Below, piece after piece: positions 34,497 to 41,718 of a stretch of DNA of 64,000 nt (positions within the stretch are counted from its first letter, which is position 1; every line of letters starts with the position of its first letter). This stretch comes from an uncultured Oscillospiraceae bacterium. Its GTDB lineage: Bacteria; Bacillota; Clostridia; Oscillospirales; Oscillospiraceae. The translations under genes were made by a program, and so were the position numbers. The stretch is from the NCBI GenBank assembly GCA_947624985.1, contig CANQMO010000011.1:23985-87984 (forward strand), read 5' to 3'. A model generated the notes under the pieces. The model saw only the letters and a list, made by a program, of their open reading frames with translations, was not told the DNA's origin and did not search any database.

Positions 34497-35340
34497 TACC
34501 CACTCCTCCAGCAATAGAGAGCAGTCGGATGTTTGCCTGTGCTACATATTCCTCTACGACATCAAAGCCGGCAAAATACCTTCCAAGGGAGAGCGCGGCA
34601 TATCCCGTCGTTCCGCTCCCCATCCAGGGATCTACTACCAAATCATTCTCAGACGTTGTTGCCTTGATATATTTCTCTGGCAAATACAGTGGCTGCATTG
34701 CAGGATGACCGTCTATTCGAGAAGAAACTCCGCCGCATATGACGTTTTTGGGTAATGCTCCTAGCGGATTGGGAGATATTCTTTTATTTTTGCGAACGTA
34801 GGTATTCCCGTTTGATCGAGGTTTATATTCATATGACTCGTATGTCTGTACACTATGAGATTCGTATGGTCTGCGTATTGCATCAAGGTTGATATTCCAT
34901 TTTGGAGATTTTGAAAACCACAAGTTCTGTTCGTATGCATCTTGGCATGCGACGCGAAGACCTGTTGGCACTGGATTTTCCTTGATCCATATTTCAATGT
35001 CAACACAATGAAACCCCCAAGTCTCTTCCATCTCTATTGCGAGTTTTTCTATAATCAAGGATCGTTTAGATGCAAACTTAGCAGAGGCTTTTTCTCTATT
35101 TGCCTTAACATTTATGACGATAAAACCATCATCACGCAACTTTGTGTAGCCAGCGTCTAAAAAGGGAGCCATTTTCTTAATATATTCAGATGCCCGCCAT
35201 ACACCGTAATCACGTTCTGCATTTGGATATGGTGGAGAACCATAAATCAGCTTTATGGATTTGTCTGGGAGAAGAAGCATCCCTTTGGAACCATCCATCT
35301 GCCGGACGCAGTATTTGTTTTCACTGATCTCCTGCAACAT
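34471..35340 (-). CDS. DNA methyltransferase 2, beta class (N4-C or N6-A)
   Basis: A 289-residue amino-methyltransferase. The catalytic motif GSPPYPNAERDYG is near the N-terminus (about 33-45) and the SAM motif DPWMGSGTTGYAALSLG near the C-terminus, so the order is circularly permuted (beta class). ATG 35340 is chosen because GAGG lies 9-10 bp upstream. It leaves only a 20-bp overlap with methyltransferase 1 and places SPPY at the same distance as in that protein. Longer starts back to a TTG at 35427 exist. Two different methyltransferases suggest an asymmetric target, with one enzyme per strand. Confidence 0.85.
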   Translation of the reverse strand: MLQEISENKYCVRQMDGSKGMLLLPDKSIKLIYGSPPYPNAERDYGVWRASEYIKKMAPFLDAGYTKLRDDGFIVINVKANREKASAKFASKRSLIIEKLAIEMEETWGFHCVDIEIWIKENPVPTGLRVACQDAYEQNLWFSKSPKWNINLDAIRRPYESHSVQTYESYEYKPRSNGNTYVRKNKRISPNPLGALPKNVICGGVSSRIDGHPAMQPLYLPEKYIKATTSENDLVVDPWMGSGTTGYAALSLGRYFAGFDVVEEYVAQANIRLLSIAGGVGNGEGHKTK

Positions 35341-36247
35341 CTGCGTTAACCTCTTCGTGTAAGCCTTGTTCATAATCCAATCTAAGGGTGGCAAGCTTGC
35401 AATACTCTGCATTGGCATCAATGCCAATCCATACGCGGTTCAGCCGTTGTGCCACAGCGGCCGTTGTGCCAGAGCCAGAAAAAGGATCAAGGACAACATC
35501 GCCTTCGCAACTTCCAGAAAGAATGAAAAATTCTGCGAGTTTCTCGGGAAAACGTGCCGGGTGTCCGATTCCGTTTTCCTTACAAAGTTTCATAAAATAG
35601 TCATTGCTGCTCGTATTCGCTATTTCAATCACACTTCCAGGATCGGAGCCACCATTATCAGCCCAAGTCTTTTCGCAATCAAAGTTATGTGTGCTTGGGC
35701 GGATATTCTGGTTTCTATCACCTTTACCTTTTCCTTGGAGATACTTCTGCATATCTTTGCTGTATGGTTTTCTGATTGGATCCATATTAAATTCCCAAGA
35801 ATCACCTTTTGCTAGCCAAAAACAATATTCATGTGATTTCTTCGTTCGACCATAGCCGCCTCTTGAGTACACGTTAGGCGGAGTTGCAGGATTATACCAG
35901 ATGTAGTCTCGCACAAGATGAAAGCCAACATCCTTACATAAGTTAAGTAAAAGCTCAAAGACATATAAATGCTGATAGTTACCCACAATTTTGTCGCTGA
36001 TATTCAAAACGAAACTGCCGTCGTTCTTAAGAACCCGGTAAATTTCCTTTGCTTTTGGAATAAACCAGTCAATATATTCATCTGGGGGGATTGTCCCATC
36101 AACCTCACCGTAATCTCTTTTATCAGCATACGGAGGTGATGTAAGAACCAAGTCTACGCTCGCATCAGGCATAGTTTTAAGAATGGTCTCACAATCACCG
36201 CATATAAATTTATTTATAAATGTCTTTAGCGTCCGTTTCTTTCTCAT
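35321..36247 (-). CDS. DNA methyltransferase 1, beta class (N4-C or N6-A)
   Basis: A 308-residue amino-methyltransferase with TSPPYADKRDYGEVDG (about 36-51) and C-terminal DPFSGSGTTAAVAQRL, giving the beta-class order IV then I. The middle part carries the variable target-recognition region and differs from methyltransferase 2. It starts 6 bp after the controller gene, behind AAAGG. It protects host DNA if the downstream PLD-helicase is the restriction arm. The target sequence cannot be predicted from sequence. Confidence 0.88.
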   Translation of the reverse strand: MRKKRTLKTFINKFICGDCETILKTMPDASVDLVLTSPPYADKRDYGEVDGTIPPDEYIDWFIPKAKEIYRVLKNDGSFVLNISDKIVGNYQHLYVFELLLNLCKDVGFHLVRDYIWYNPATPPNVYSRGGYGRTKKSHEYCFWLAKGDSWEFNMDPIRKPYSKDMQKYLQGKGKGDRNQNIRPSTHNFDCEKTWADNGGSDPGSVIEIANTSSNDYFMKLCKENGIGHPARFPEKLAEFFILSGSCEGDVVLDPFSGSGTTAAVAQRLNRVWIGIDANAEYCKLATLRLDYEQGLHEEVNADVAGDQ

Positions 36248-36253
36248 TATTAA

Positions 36254-36496
36254 TTATACCTTTTTGTCTTCGTCGTCAGATTGCACTTCGACGTCGAGTG
36301 AAACTTCCATGATATCTGAAATATCGCATTTAAGAGCATCACATATTTTTAGAAGAACATCGGTAGTTAGGTTTTCATTTTTAGAAAGTTTTGCCATGGA
36401 AGCTGTACTTATTCCGGTTGCTTCCCGAAGGTCCTTCCTTTTCATATCTTTATCAATGAGAAGTTTCCAAAGTTTTTTATAGCTGACAGTAGACAT
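36254..36496 (-). CDS. Cro/C1-type HTH controller of the defence operon
   Basis: An 80-residue regulator (YKKLWKLLIDKDMKRKDLRE, then ISTASMAKLSKNENLTTDVL), a small Cro/C1 HTH like the C-proteins that time restriction after entry into a new host. It is the first gene of the minus-strand operon. GAGGAGG lies 7 bp before the ATG. A perfect promoter is 75 bp upstream with an inverted repeat just after it, which fits autoregulation. Confidence 0.85.
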   Translation of the reverse strand: MSTVSYKKLWKLLIDKDMKRKDLREATGISTASMAKLSKNENLTTDVLLKICDALKCDISDIMEVSLDVEVQSDDEDKKV

Positions 36497-36540
36497 TCAG
36501 AGGCCTCCTCAATATGTACATGCGCATTTTTGAAATCAAA

Positions 36541-36561
36541 TCGCAAAACAATTCTTTGCAA
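36541..36561 (-). promoter_or_regulatory. Candidate operator of the defence operon
   Basis: TCGCAAA-7 bp-TTTGCAA, an imperfect inverted repeat (6 of 7 bp). It lies between the minus-strand promoter and the controller start, where a C-protein or repressor would act. Confidence 0.5.
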
Positions 36562-36570
36562 CTGCATAAT

Positions 36571-36599
36571 ATTATATCGGCTTTCTACTTCTATGTCAA
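36571..36599 (-). promoter_or_regulatory. Sigma-A promoter of the defence operon
   Basis: On the minus strand, TTGACA (36599-36594) and TATAAT (36576-36571) with a 17-bp spacer: a perfect consensus promoter reading into the controller and methyltransferases. Confidence 0.85.
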
Positions 36600-36749
36600 G
36601 GCTAGTGGTGAATCATCTTAAACGTGCTATATCATATACGGAACTGTATGATTTGCTAAGTTGTAGTAAGAGAAGATCAGAAAATGAAAACTAACGTCAG
36701 ATAATTGAATGTTCAGGAATAGAACAAGAGTAGAAACACTCACACAATA

Positions 36750-36791
36750 ATTAAAATCCGGGTTGACAGCGGCTCGGATTTTAATTATAAT
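36750..36791 (+). promoter_or_regulatory. Promoter with palindromic operator for XRE-YhcG
   Basis: TTGACA (36763-36768) and TATAAT (36786-36791), 17 bp apart. A perfect 11-bp inverted repeat, ATTAAAATCCG (36750-36760) and CGGATTTTAAT (36775-36785), brackets the -35 element. Binding there would block the polymerase, so the HTH gene downstream probably represses itself. Confidence 0.8.
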
Positions 36792-36821
36792 AGGACTACC
36801 ATTCTGTAAGGCGGTAATGCT

Positions 36822-37175
36822 ATGAAGTTGCTTGGTAGCAGGCTCCGCGCTTTGCGTGAGAGCGTCGGGATGTCGCAGATCAAACTGGCTGAGGAGATCG
36901 GCTCTACACAGTCCAGCATCAATCGCTATGAAAACGGACAGTCTGCCCCTCCGATCCGGTTGATGCGGAAGTATGCGGATTACTTTGATGTGTCTATGGA
37001 CTACATCTACGGGCGCTGTGATGATCCGCGAGGCAAGCTATACAGTGCCAAGCCGCCGGTGGCCGCAAGCAACCCGGAATTGCGGAAGTTCATAGATATG
37101 TGCTTTGACCCGGAATCGCCTATGAATGAGAAGCTCAAGGCTGCGCTGCTTCAAATGTTGGAGGAAAAACCATGA
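36822..37175 (+). CDS. XRE-family regulator preceding YhcG nuclease
   Basis: A 117-residue protein with a Cro/C1 HTH at the N-terminus (LRALRESVGMSQIKLAEEIG, then STQSSINRYENG), followed by a short helical tail. AAGGCGG precedes the ATG. The stop overlaps the YhcG start (ATGA), so the two are translationally coupled. The promoter carries a palindrome suited to autorepression. A regulator-plus-nuclease pair of this kind could work like a toxin-antitoxin or a silenced defence gene. Confidence 0.85.
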   Translation: MKLLGSRLRALRESVGMSQIKLAEEIGSTQSSINRYENGQSAPPIRLMRKYADYFDVSMDYIYGRCDDPRGKLYSAKPPVAASNPELRKFIDMCFDPESPMNEKLKAALLQMLEEKP

Positions 37176-38176
37176 GTGAGGAAATGACACCGAAACTTCA
37201 ATTTGATGAGATATTATCTATTATTGACGGTGCCCGTAATCGTGCGTTAAAGGCCGTCAATGCAGAACTGATCCATATGTATTGGGATATTGGCGCTTAC
37301 CTCTCCAAACTGTGTGCAGACTCTTCTTTCGGCGATAAGGTCATTGATGAAGTGGCAGCCTATATTGCAGACCGCGATCCTGAGGTGAAAGGATTTACCC
37401 GCCGTGGGTTATACCGTATGCGCCAGTTTTATGAGACTTACAAGGACGATGAATTTGTGTCACCACTGGTGACACAAATTAGCTGGACGAATCATTTGCA
37501 AATAATGTCTGGTTCAAAGACAGCGGAAGAGCGACATTTCTATATGGCCTTGTGTGCGAAAGAGCGGTATTCCAAGCGCGAGTTAGAGCGCCAGATGGAG
37601 AGCGGCTACTATGAGCGGTATATGCTCTCGGAGCAGAAACCGTTGCCAAAGCTCGTGTCCAAAGATGTTCGACACAGCATTCTGGACACCTATGTGCTTG
37701 AATTCTTAGACTTGCCGAAGGATTATTCTGAACGCAATCTCAGGAAGGCGATTACTAGCAATCTGAAGGACTTTATTCTGGAATTCGGCAAGGATTTCAC
37801 TTTCATTGGCGAAGAGTATCGCATACAGGTTGGCGGCGAGGATTACTATATTGACCTTCTCTTTTATAATCGGGCACTGTCCTGTCTGGTTCCGGTTGAA
37901 CTGAAGATCGGAAAGTTCAAGCCAGAGCACATCGGCCAAATCAATTTCTATCTGGAAGCATTGGACCGCGATGTGAAAAAGCCCAACGAAAACCCCAGCG
38001 TGGGTGTTGTCCTGTGCGCCGCCAAGGATGATGCAGTTGTGGAGTACGCACTTAGCCGCAGTACGTCCCCTACGCTTGTTTCGAGTTATACAAGGTATTT
38101 GCCGGATAAGAAATTGCTGCAGGACAAGCTACGCGAACTCACGGAGCTTGTGTTAGACGCTGGTGAGGATGCATAA
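37172..38176 (+). CDS. YhcG-family PD-(D/E)XK nuclease (DUF1016)
   Basis: A 334-residue protein. The N-terminal DUF1016 domain (MYWDIGAYLS, FTRRGLYRMRQFYETY, QISWTNHLQIM) is followed by a PD-(D/E)XK nuclease fold with YYIDLLFYN and VPVELKIGKF (D228, E243, K245 intact). Genes of this family occur next to restriction systems and in defence islands. The target and trigger are not established. It is the second gene of the XRE-YhcG operon. Confidence 0.9.
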   Translation: MSEEMTPKLQFDEILSIIDGARNRALKAVNAELIHMYWDIGAYLSKLCADSSFGDKVIDEVAAYIADRDPEVKGFTRRGLYRMRQFYETYKDDEFVSPLVTQISWTNHLQIMSGSKTAEERHFYMALCAKERYSKRELERQMESGYYERYMLSEQKPLPKLVSKDVRHSILDTYVLEFLDLPKDYSERNLRKAITSNLKDFILEFGKDFTFIGEEYRIQVGGEDYYIDLLFYNRALSCLVPVELKIGKFKPEHIGQINFYLEALDRDVKKPNENPSVGVVLCAAKDDAVVEYALSRSTSPTLVSSYTRYLPDKKLLQDKLRELTELVLDAGEDA

Positions 38177-38261
38177 AGCCAGAGTTTAAGACCCATGCGC
38201 GATAGCGATGACACTTAAGAAATCCGCATAGTGACTTCCAGATTGAGGGAGAAGCATTGAT

Positions 38262-39392
38262 ATGGATACAATTACAACCAGAACAGTCGGAGCGAGATTT
38301 GCGGAGACCGATGAATTCATTTTGACAGAAACGCCGAATACAGCCATAGTATTTAAGCCGCAGATACATGAAGGTGGTGTTCGAGGTTCAATTATTCGAT
38401 ATAAAAAAGATAGAAATGGGAATAGAGCGGTTCCTGTCTCCGTTGATTTTCGTCGATTAAATGCTGGCGATGGAATAGAAGTTGAACTAAATACGGAAGC
38501 GGTTGATAATTTGATTCGACACGTTCAAGAATTACAAGCGCTCATTGAGGAAGAAGGAGTTCGGCCTGGCACCCACCGATACCGGGTTGCTGATGCCGAT
38601 GACCTCATTATAACAGATCAGAATAAAGCGTGTGTAATTCAAAGACTTCTAGAAGCCAATCTAGGAGAGGAGGTTTGGGGTCAATTAGCGCATAATAATC
38701 CTGATATTGCCACTCGCCTAGCTAACTCAAGGATTCATGAAGAAAGATTAGAAGTCTTACGGACATTTGAAGGGATGCTTCAAGATAATACACTTACTGA
38801 GAATGAATGGCAGAACTTTTTTGAGGAGAATACCTGGATATTTGGCTATGGTCTTAGATATCAGGTGCTACGAGTGATACAGCCGCAGCCAGATCTTGGA
38901 GGAGCTGCCGTAACGGGAAGAGGAGGTCAGCGAGGAGATTTCTTAACTGCGACAGAGGCAGAAACAAGATTCACTTGTTTAGTAGAAATTAAGACGCCTA
39001 CAACACTTCTTTTACAGAGGGAACGCTATAGAAATGGTGTGTGGGGCGCCAGTAAAGAGTTGGCTGGAGCTATTTCACAGGTGCAGGTTAACTGTGCGCA
39101 ATGGGAGATTGAAGGCGCTCGAACTGAACAAAACCGCGAGTTGCTTGCGGGTAATTATACGATTTCCCCAAAAGGAATTGTGGTTATTGGAAAGACAAGC
39201 GAATTGACTGACTGGAATAAACAGAACTCTTTTGAGCGTTTTCGGAGAGAAATACGCAGCCCGGAAATCATTACTTATGATGAACTCTATGAGCGAGCTA
39301 GATACATTGTGGGTATGCCAGCAGCCCAAAACGCTGCTATTACCAACGTGCCGATGACCGAAATTGCCGACGATGACGACTTGCCCTTCTAA
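38262..39392 (+). CDS. Shedu-type anti-phage nuclease (DUF4263)
   Basis: A 376-residue protein. The C-terminal half is the SduA/DUF4263 nuclease: ENTWIFGYGLRYQ, QRGDFLTATEAETRF, CLVEIKTPTTLLL, then ELAGAISQVQ. PD-(D/E)XK residues D226, E242 and K244 are present. The N-terminal 170 residues are a variable region presumed to sense phage. Shedu is a one-gene defence system in other bacteria. It lies 85 bp after yhcG and 70 bp before the serine recombinase, inside element A. Confidence 0.85.
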   Translation: MDTITTRTVGARFAETDEFILTETPNTAIVFKPQIHEGGVRGSIIRYKKDRNGNRAVPVSVDFRRLNAGDGIEVELNTEAVDNLIRHVQELQALIEEEGVRPGTHRYRVADADDLIITDQNKACVIQRLLEANLGEEVWGQLAHNNPDIATRLANSRIHEERLEVLRTFEGMLQDNTLTENEWQNFFEENTWIFGYGLRYQVLRVIQPQPDLGGAAVTGRGGQRGDFLTATEAETRFTCLVEIKTPTTLLLQRERYRNGVWGASKELAGAISQVQVNCAQWEIEGARTEQNRELLAGNYTISPKGIVVIGKTSELTDWNKQNSFERFRREIRSPEIITYDELYERARYIVGMPAAQNAAITNVPMTEIADDDDLPF

Positions 39393-39462
39393 CAAAATGT
39401 CTGAAAGAATTACCCTTGCGAGTCAGATGATGTCGGTATTAACACAGGGGAGGGGAGGATAA

Positions 39463-40992
39463 ATGAAAGCAGTAATCTATGCCCGGTACTCCTCCGACAA
39501 TCAGCGGGAAGAGAGCATAGAGGGACAGATACGCGAATGCAATGAGTATGCCGAGCGCAACGGGATCACGGTCCTGTGCAGCTATATCGACCGAGCCCTG
39601 TCCGCCCGCACCGCCGACCGTCCCGACTTCCAGCGTATGATCCGGGACAGCGAAAAGGGTCTGTTCGACGTGGTGCTGGTGTGGAAGCTGGACCGCTTCT
39701 CCCGCGACCGCTATGACAGCGCACACTACAAGCACATTCTGAAAAAGAACGGCGTCAAGGTGCTGTCCGCCAAGGAGAATATATCCGAGGGGCCGGAGGG
39801 TATCATCCTGGAATCCATGCTGGAAGGCTACGCGGAGTATTACTCGGCGGAGCTGTCGGAGAAGATCCACCGGGGCCAGAAGGAAAACGCCCTGAAATGC
39901 AAGAATAACGGCGGATGGCGAGCATTGGGCTATACCGTAGACGCAGACGGCTCCTTTGTGATCGACCCGCTGACCGCGCCGATCGTCAGGGAGATATTCA
40001 CCCGGTATGCCGACGGCGAGACGATCACGGACATTGCACAGTCGCTCAATGACCGGGGACTGACAACGACCCAGGGAAGACCGTTCCGGTGCGCTACGGT
40101 GAGCATCATGCTGAAAAACCGGAAGTACATAGGCGAGTACCGCTACGGCGGTGTGGTCGTGCCCAACGGCGTTCCGGCCATCATCGACGAGGGGACCTTT
40201 GCACGGGTGCAGGAGCGGCTGGAGAAGAACAAGAGAGCTCCCGCCAAAGCGAAGGCGGCGGACGAGTATCTGCTGACCACGAAACTATTCTGCGGGACCT
40301 GCGGGCGGCTGATGGTGGGCGAGAGCGGCACCAGCAGCACGAAGGGCGTCAAGCATTATTACTACAAATGCGGCGGTGCGAAGCGGCATCTGGGATGCAA
40401 ACGAAAAGCGGTCAAAAAACAGTGGATAGAGCGGGCCGTCGTGCTCTGTACGGTGAAGCGGGTATTGCAGGACCATGAGATCGAGCGCATTGCTGAGTCC
40501 ATCGTGAAGCTGCAGGAGCAGGAGGACACGACCCTGCCAGCGTTGCGGCATCAGCTTCAGGAGTGTGAAAAGGGCATAGAGAATATGCTCAACGCGATAC
40601 AGGCGGGAGTGCTCACCTCATCCACCAAGGAGCGGCTGGACAAGCTGGAGGCCCAGCGGGATGATCTGAAAATCGCCATCCTGCAAGCGCAAATGCGAAG
40701 GCCCACATACACGAAAGAGCAGATCGTCAGCTGGATCGGTCGATTCAAGTACGGCAATGCCAACGACCCGGCCTATCAAAAGGGCATTATTGATACGTTC
40801 ATCAATTCGGTCTATGTCTTTGACGATAAGCTGGTATTCACTTTCAACTACCACGACGGGACGGAGACCATCACACTGAAAGAGATCGAAGAAGCGTTCG
40901 GTTCGGATTTAACGCAACATGCTCCACCAAATGGACATTGGACGAACACCTATTATTTCAAAGGCGGCTTTGCTGTTATGGTGTGGCTCTGA
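39463..40992 (+). CDS. Large serine recombinase (integrase of element A)
   Basis: A 509-residue site-specific recombinase that would integrate and excise the element. Its domains are a resolvase catalytic domain with YARYSSDNQ (nucleophile S10) and DRFSRDRYD, a recombinase domain with RNRKYIG-like LKNRKYIGEYRYG, a zinc ribbon (CGTCG, then C..C near 300-325) and a coiled coil about 350-430. Its last 21 codons and terminator recur almost unchanged at 46550-46667. Large serine integrases usually act alone for integration and need a small directionality factor for excision, which was not identified. Confidence 0.93.
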   Translation: MKAVIYARYSSDNQREESIEGQIRECNEYAERNGITVLCSYIDRALSARTADRPDFQRMIRDSEKGLFDVVLVWKLDRFSRDRYDSAHYKHILKKNGVKVLSAKENISEGPEGIILESMLEGYAEYYSAELSEKIHRGQKENALKCKNNGGWRALGYTVDADGSFVIDPLTAPIVREIFTRYADGETITDIAQSLNDRGLTTTQGRPFRCATVSIMLKNRKYIGEYRYGGVVVPNGVPAIIDEGTFARVQERLEKNKRAPAKAKAADEYLLTTKLFCGTCGRLMVGESGTSSTKGVKHYYYKCGGAKRHLGCKRKAVKKQWIERAVVLCTVKRVLQDHEIERIAESIVKLQEQEDTTLPALRHQLQECEKGIENMLNAIQAGVLTSSTKERLDKLEAQRDDLKIAILQAQMRRPTYTKEQIVSWIGRFKYGNANDPAYQKGIIDTFINSVYVFDDKLVFTFNYHDGTETITLKEIEEAFGSDLTQHAPPNGHWTNTYYFKGGFAVMVWL

Positions 40993-41003
40993 TGTCAAAC
41001 AAA

Positions 41004-41041
41004 AAAGCGGAGGTCAAGACTTTTGCCTTGGCCTCCGCTTT
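41004..41041 (+). terminator. Terminator of the serine recombinase
   Basis: AAAGCGGAGG-T-CAAG pairs with CTTG-G-CCTCCGCTTT around an 8-nt loop. It is duplicated at 46628-46666, and homology ends with this hairpin in both copies. Confidence 0.75.
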
Positions 41042-41052
41042 ACTATGTTCAT

Positions 41053-41193
41053 TCAGTCTCTGCCCGTCATGCCGCTGTGTTCCTCCTGCCAGCGTGCAAA
41101 CTCCTTTTGCCCCTGTTCGCTGTCGTAATACTTCCGTATCTCCGGCACAAGGAACCGGGCAAAGGATTCTATCACGGACCGGGGAAGTTCAAT
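41053..41193 (-). pseudogene. Fragment of the small mob-linked gene family
   Basis: The minus-strand frame reads IELPRSVIESFARFLVPEIR, then KYYDSEQGQKEFARWQEEHS, closely matching the core of the intact 59-residue protein at 27910-28089. No start codon with a ribosome site is visible and an in-frame stop lies a little upstream, so the 5-prime end is missing or degenerate. It marks the left end of element B. Confidence 0.6.
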
Positions 41194-41231
41194 GTGATAT
41201 GTGAGTAAATCAGTGACTCCCCATCGCCACC

Positions 41232-41258
41232 TGTCGGTTTATGTTATAAGCAGGTAAC
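41232..41258 (+). promoter_or_regulatory. Regulatory box 1 upstream of the secreted peptide gene
   Basis: TGTCGGTTTATGTTAT (41232-41247) matches box 2 at 42744-42759 in 15 of 16 positions. The following spaced CAGG..AC is also shared. It lies 250 bp before the secreted short protein gene, in the same orientation as box 2 relative to the maturase. It is a candidate binding site for the RRNPP-like regulator. Confidence 0.55.
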
Positions 41259-41324
41259 TGAAAACGACATGGCATTTAAGATGAATATGGTGTATGACAG
41301 TAAATGTCAGAATAAGAAAGTGGT

Positions 41325-41451
41325 AGTTAAAAAACTGGACCTGACTTGTCAAATATATGCCTAGACAAAGACAGCACGAAATATGTTGCCCTCGAAGTAC
41401 CCGCACCACACAATATGAGCCTTTACGGGTGCAGGTCCAGAATTTTTAACT
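41325..41451. repeat. Long inverted repeat before the secreted peptide gene
   Basis: AGTTAAAAAACTGGACCTG (41325-41343) is mirrored by CAGGTCCAGAATTTTTAACT (41432-41451), with a one-base indel and one mismatch near the middle. The enclosed 88 bp has no gene. It could be a leader RNA structure or a small MITE-like insertion. The right arm ends 30 bp before the GTG start of the secreted protein. Confidence 0.55.
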
Positions 41452-41481
41452 GTACCCAAAAAGAAAGGATCGTTATCCAAG

Positions 41482-41718
41482 GTGAAGAACAAACTGGCCG
41501 CTCTGCTGGCAACATTGTTGCTGAGTCTCTCCTTGCTTCCCACCCAAGCCCTGGCCGTTTTCTCCAAAGACCCTGGCACTCCTGCGGCTATCTCAGAGCA
41601 GGATCAGCCAGAAACGCCCGATTCCCCGGATGACCTGGAAGATTTTGCATCCCTGGCCCCGCTGTCCGGCGTGTCGGCGCAGTCAGAGGAACCGGATTCG
41701 CCTGATACAGAGCATTAA
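41482..41718 (+). CDS. Short secreted protein, candidate pheromone precursor
   Basis: A 78-residue protein with a clear Sec signal peptide (residues 1-26, cleavage near ALA-VFSK) and a short, acidic, Pro/Ser/Asp-rich mature part ending EEPDSPDTEH. It starts at GTG behind GAAAGGA. It is convergent with and overlaps by 4 bp the RRNPP-like regulator gene, the position and type expected of a propeptide whose processed C-terminal piece signals to that regulator. This role is inferred from arrangement. Confidence 0.55.
   Translation: MKNKLAALLATLLLSLSLLPTQALAVFSKDPGTPAAISEQDQPETPDSPDDLEDFASLAPLSGVSAQSEEPDSPDTEH

Larger units (their letters stand above)
25153..41044. mobile_element. Integrative mobilizable element A with defence cargo
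   Basis: Mobilization genes lie on the left (Cys-rich VLP, MobA/MobL relaxase, DUF3847), defence genes in the middle and a large serine recombinase at the right end, a common layout of clostridial mobilizable elements. Much of it is clearly more AT-rich than the flanks. The right end is placed near the recombinase terminator, because the sequence shared with 46550-46667 stops there. The left end lies somewhere between the ssrA terminator and about 25375 and is not resolved. Exact att sites were not found. Confidence 0.6.

Noticed and set aside
29278..36247. Calling the operon DISARM
   Set aside because: No DrmA- or DrmB-type proteins. The PLD domain is fused to the helicase and a zinc-hook ATPase is present.
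36629..36652. Weak palindrome near ATCATATAC in the divergent defence gap
   Set aside because: Too short and imperfect to separate from AT-rich chance pairing. Stronger operators lie on both sides.
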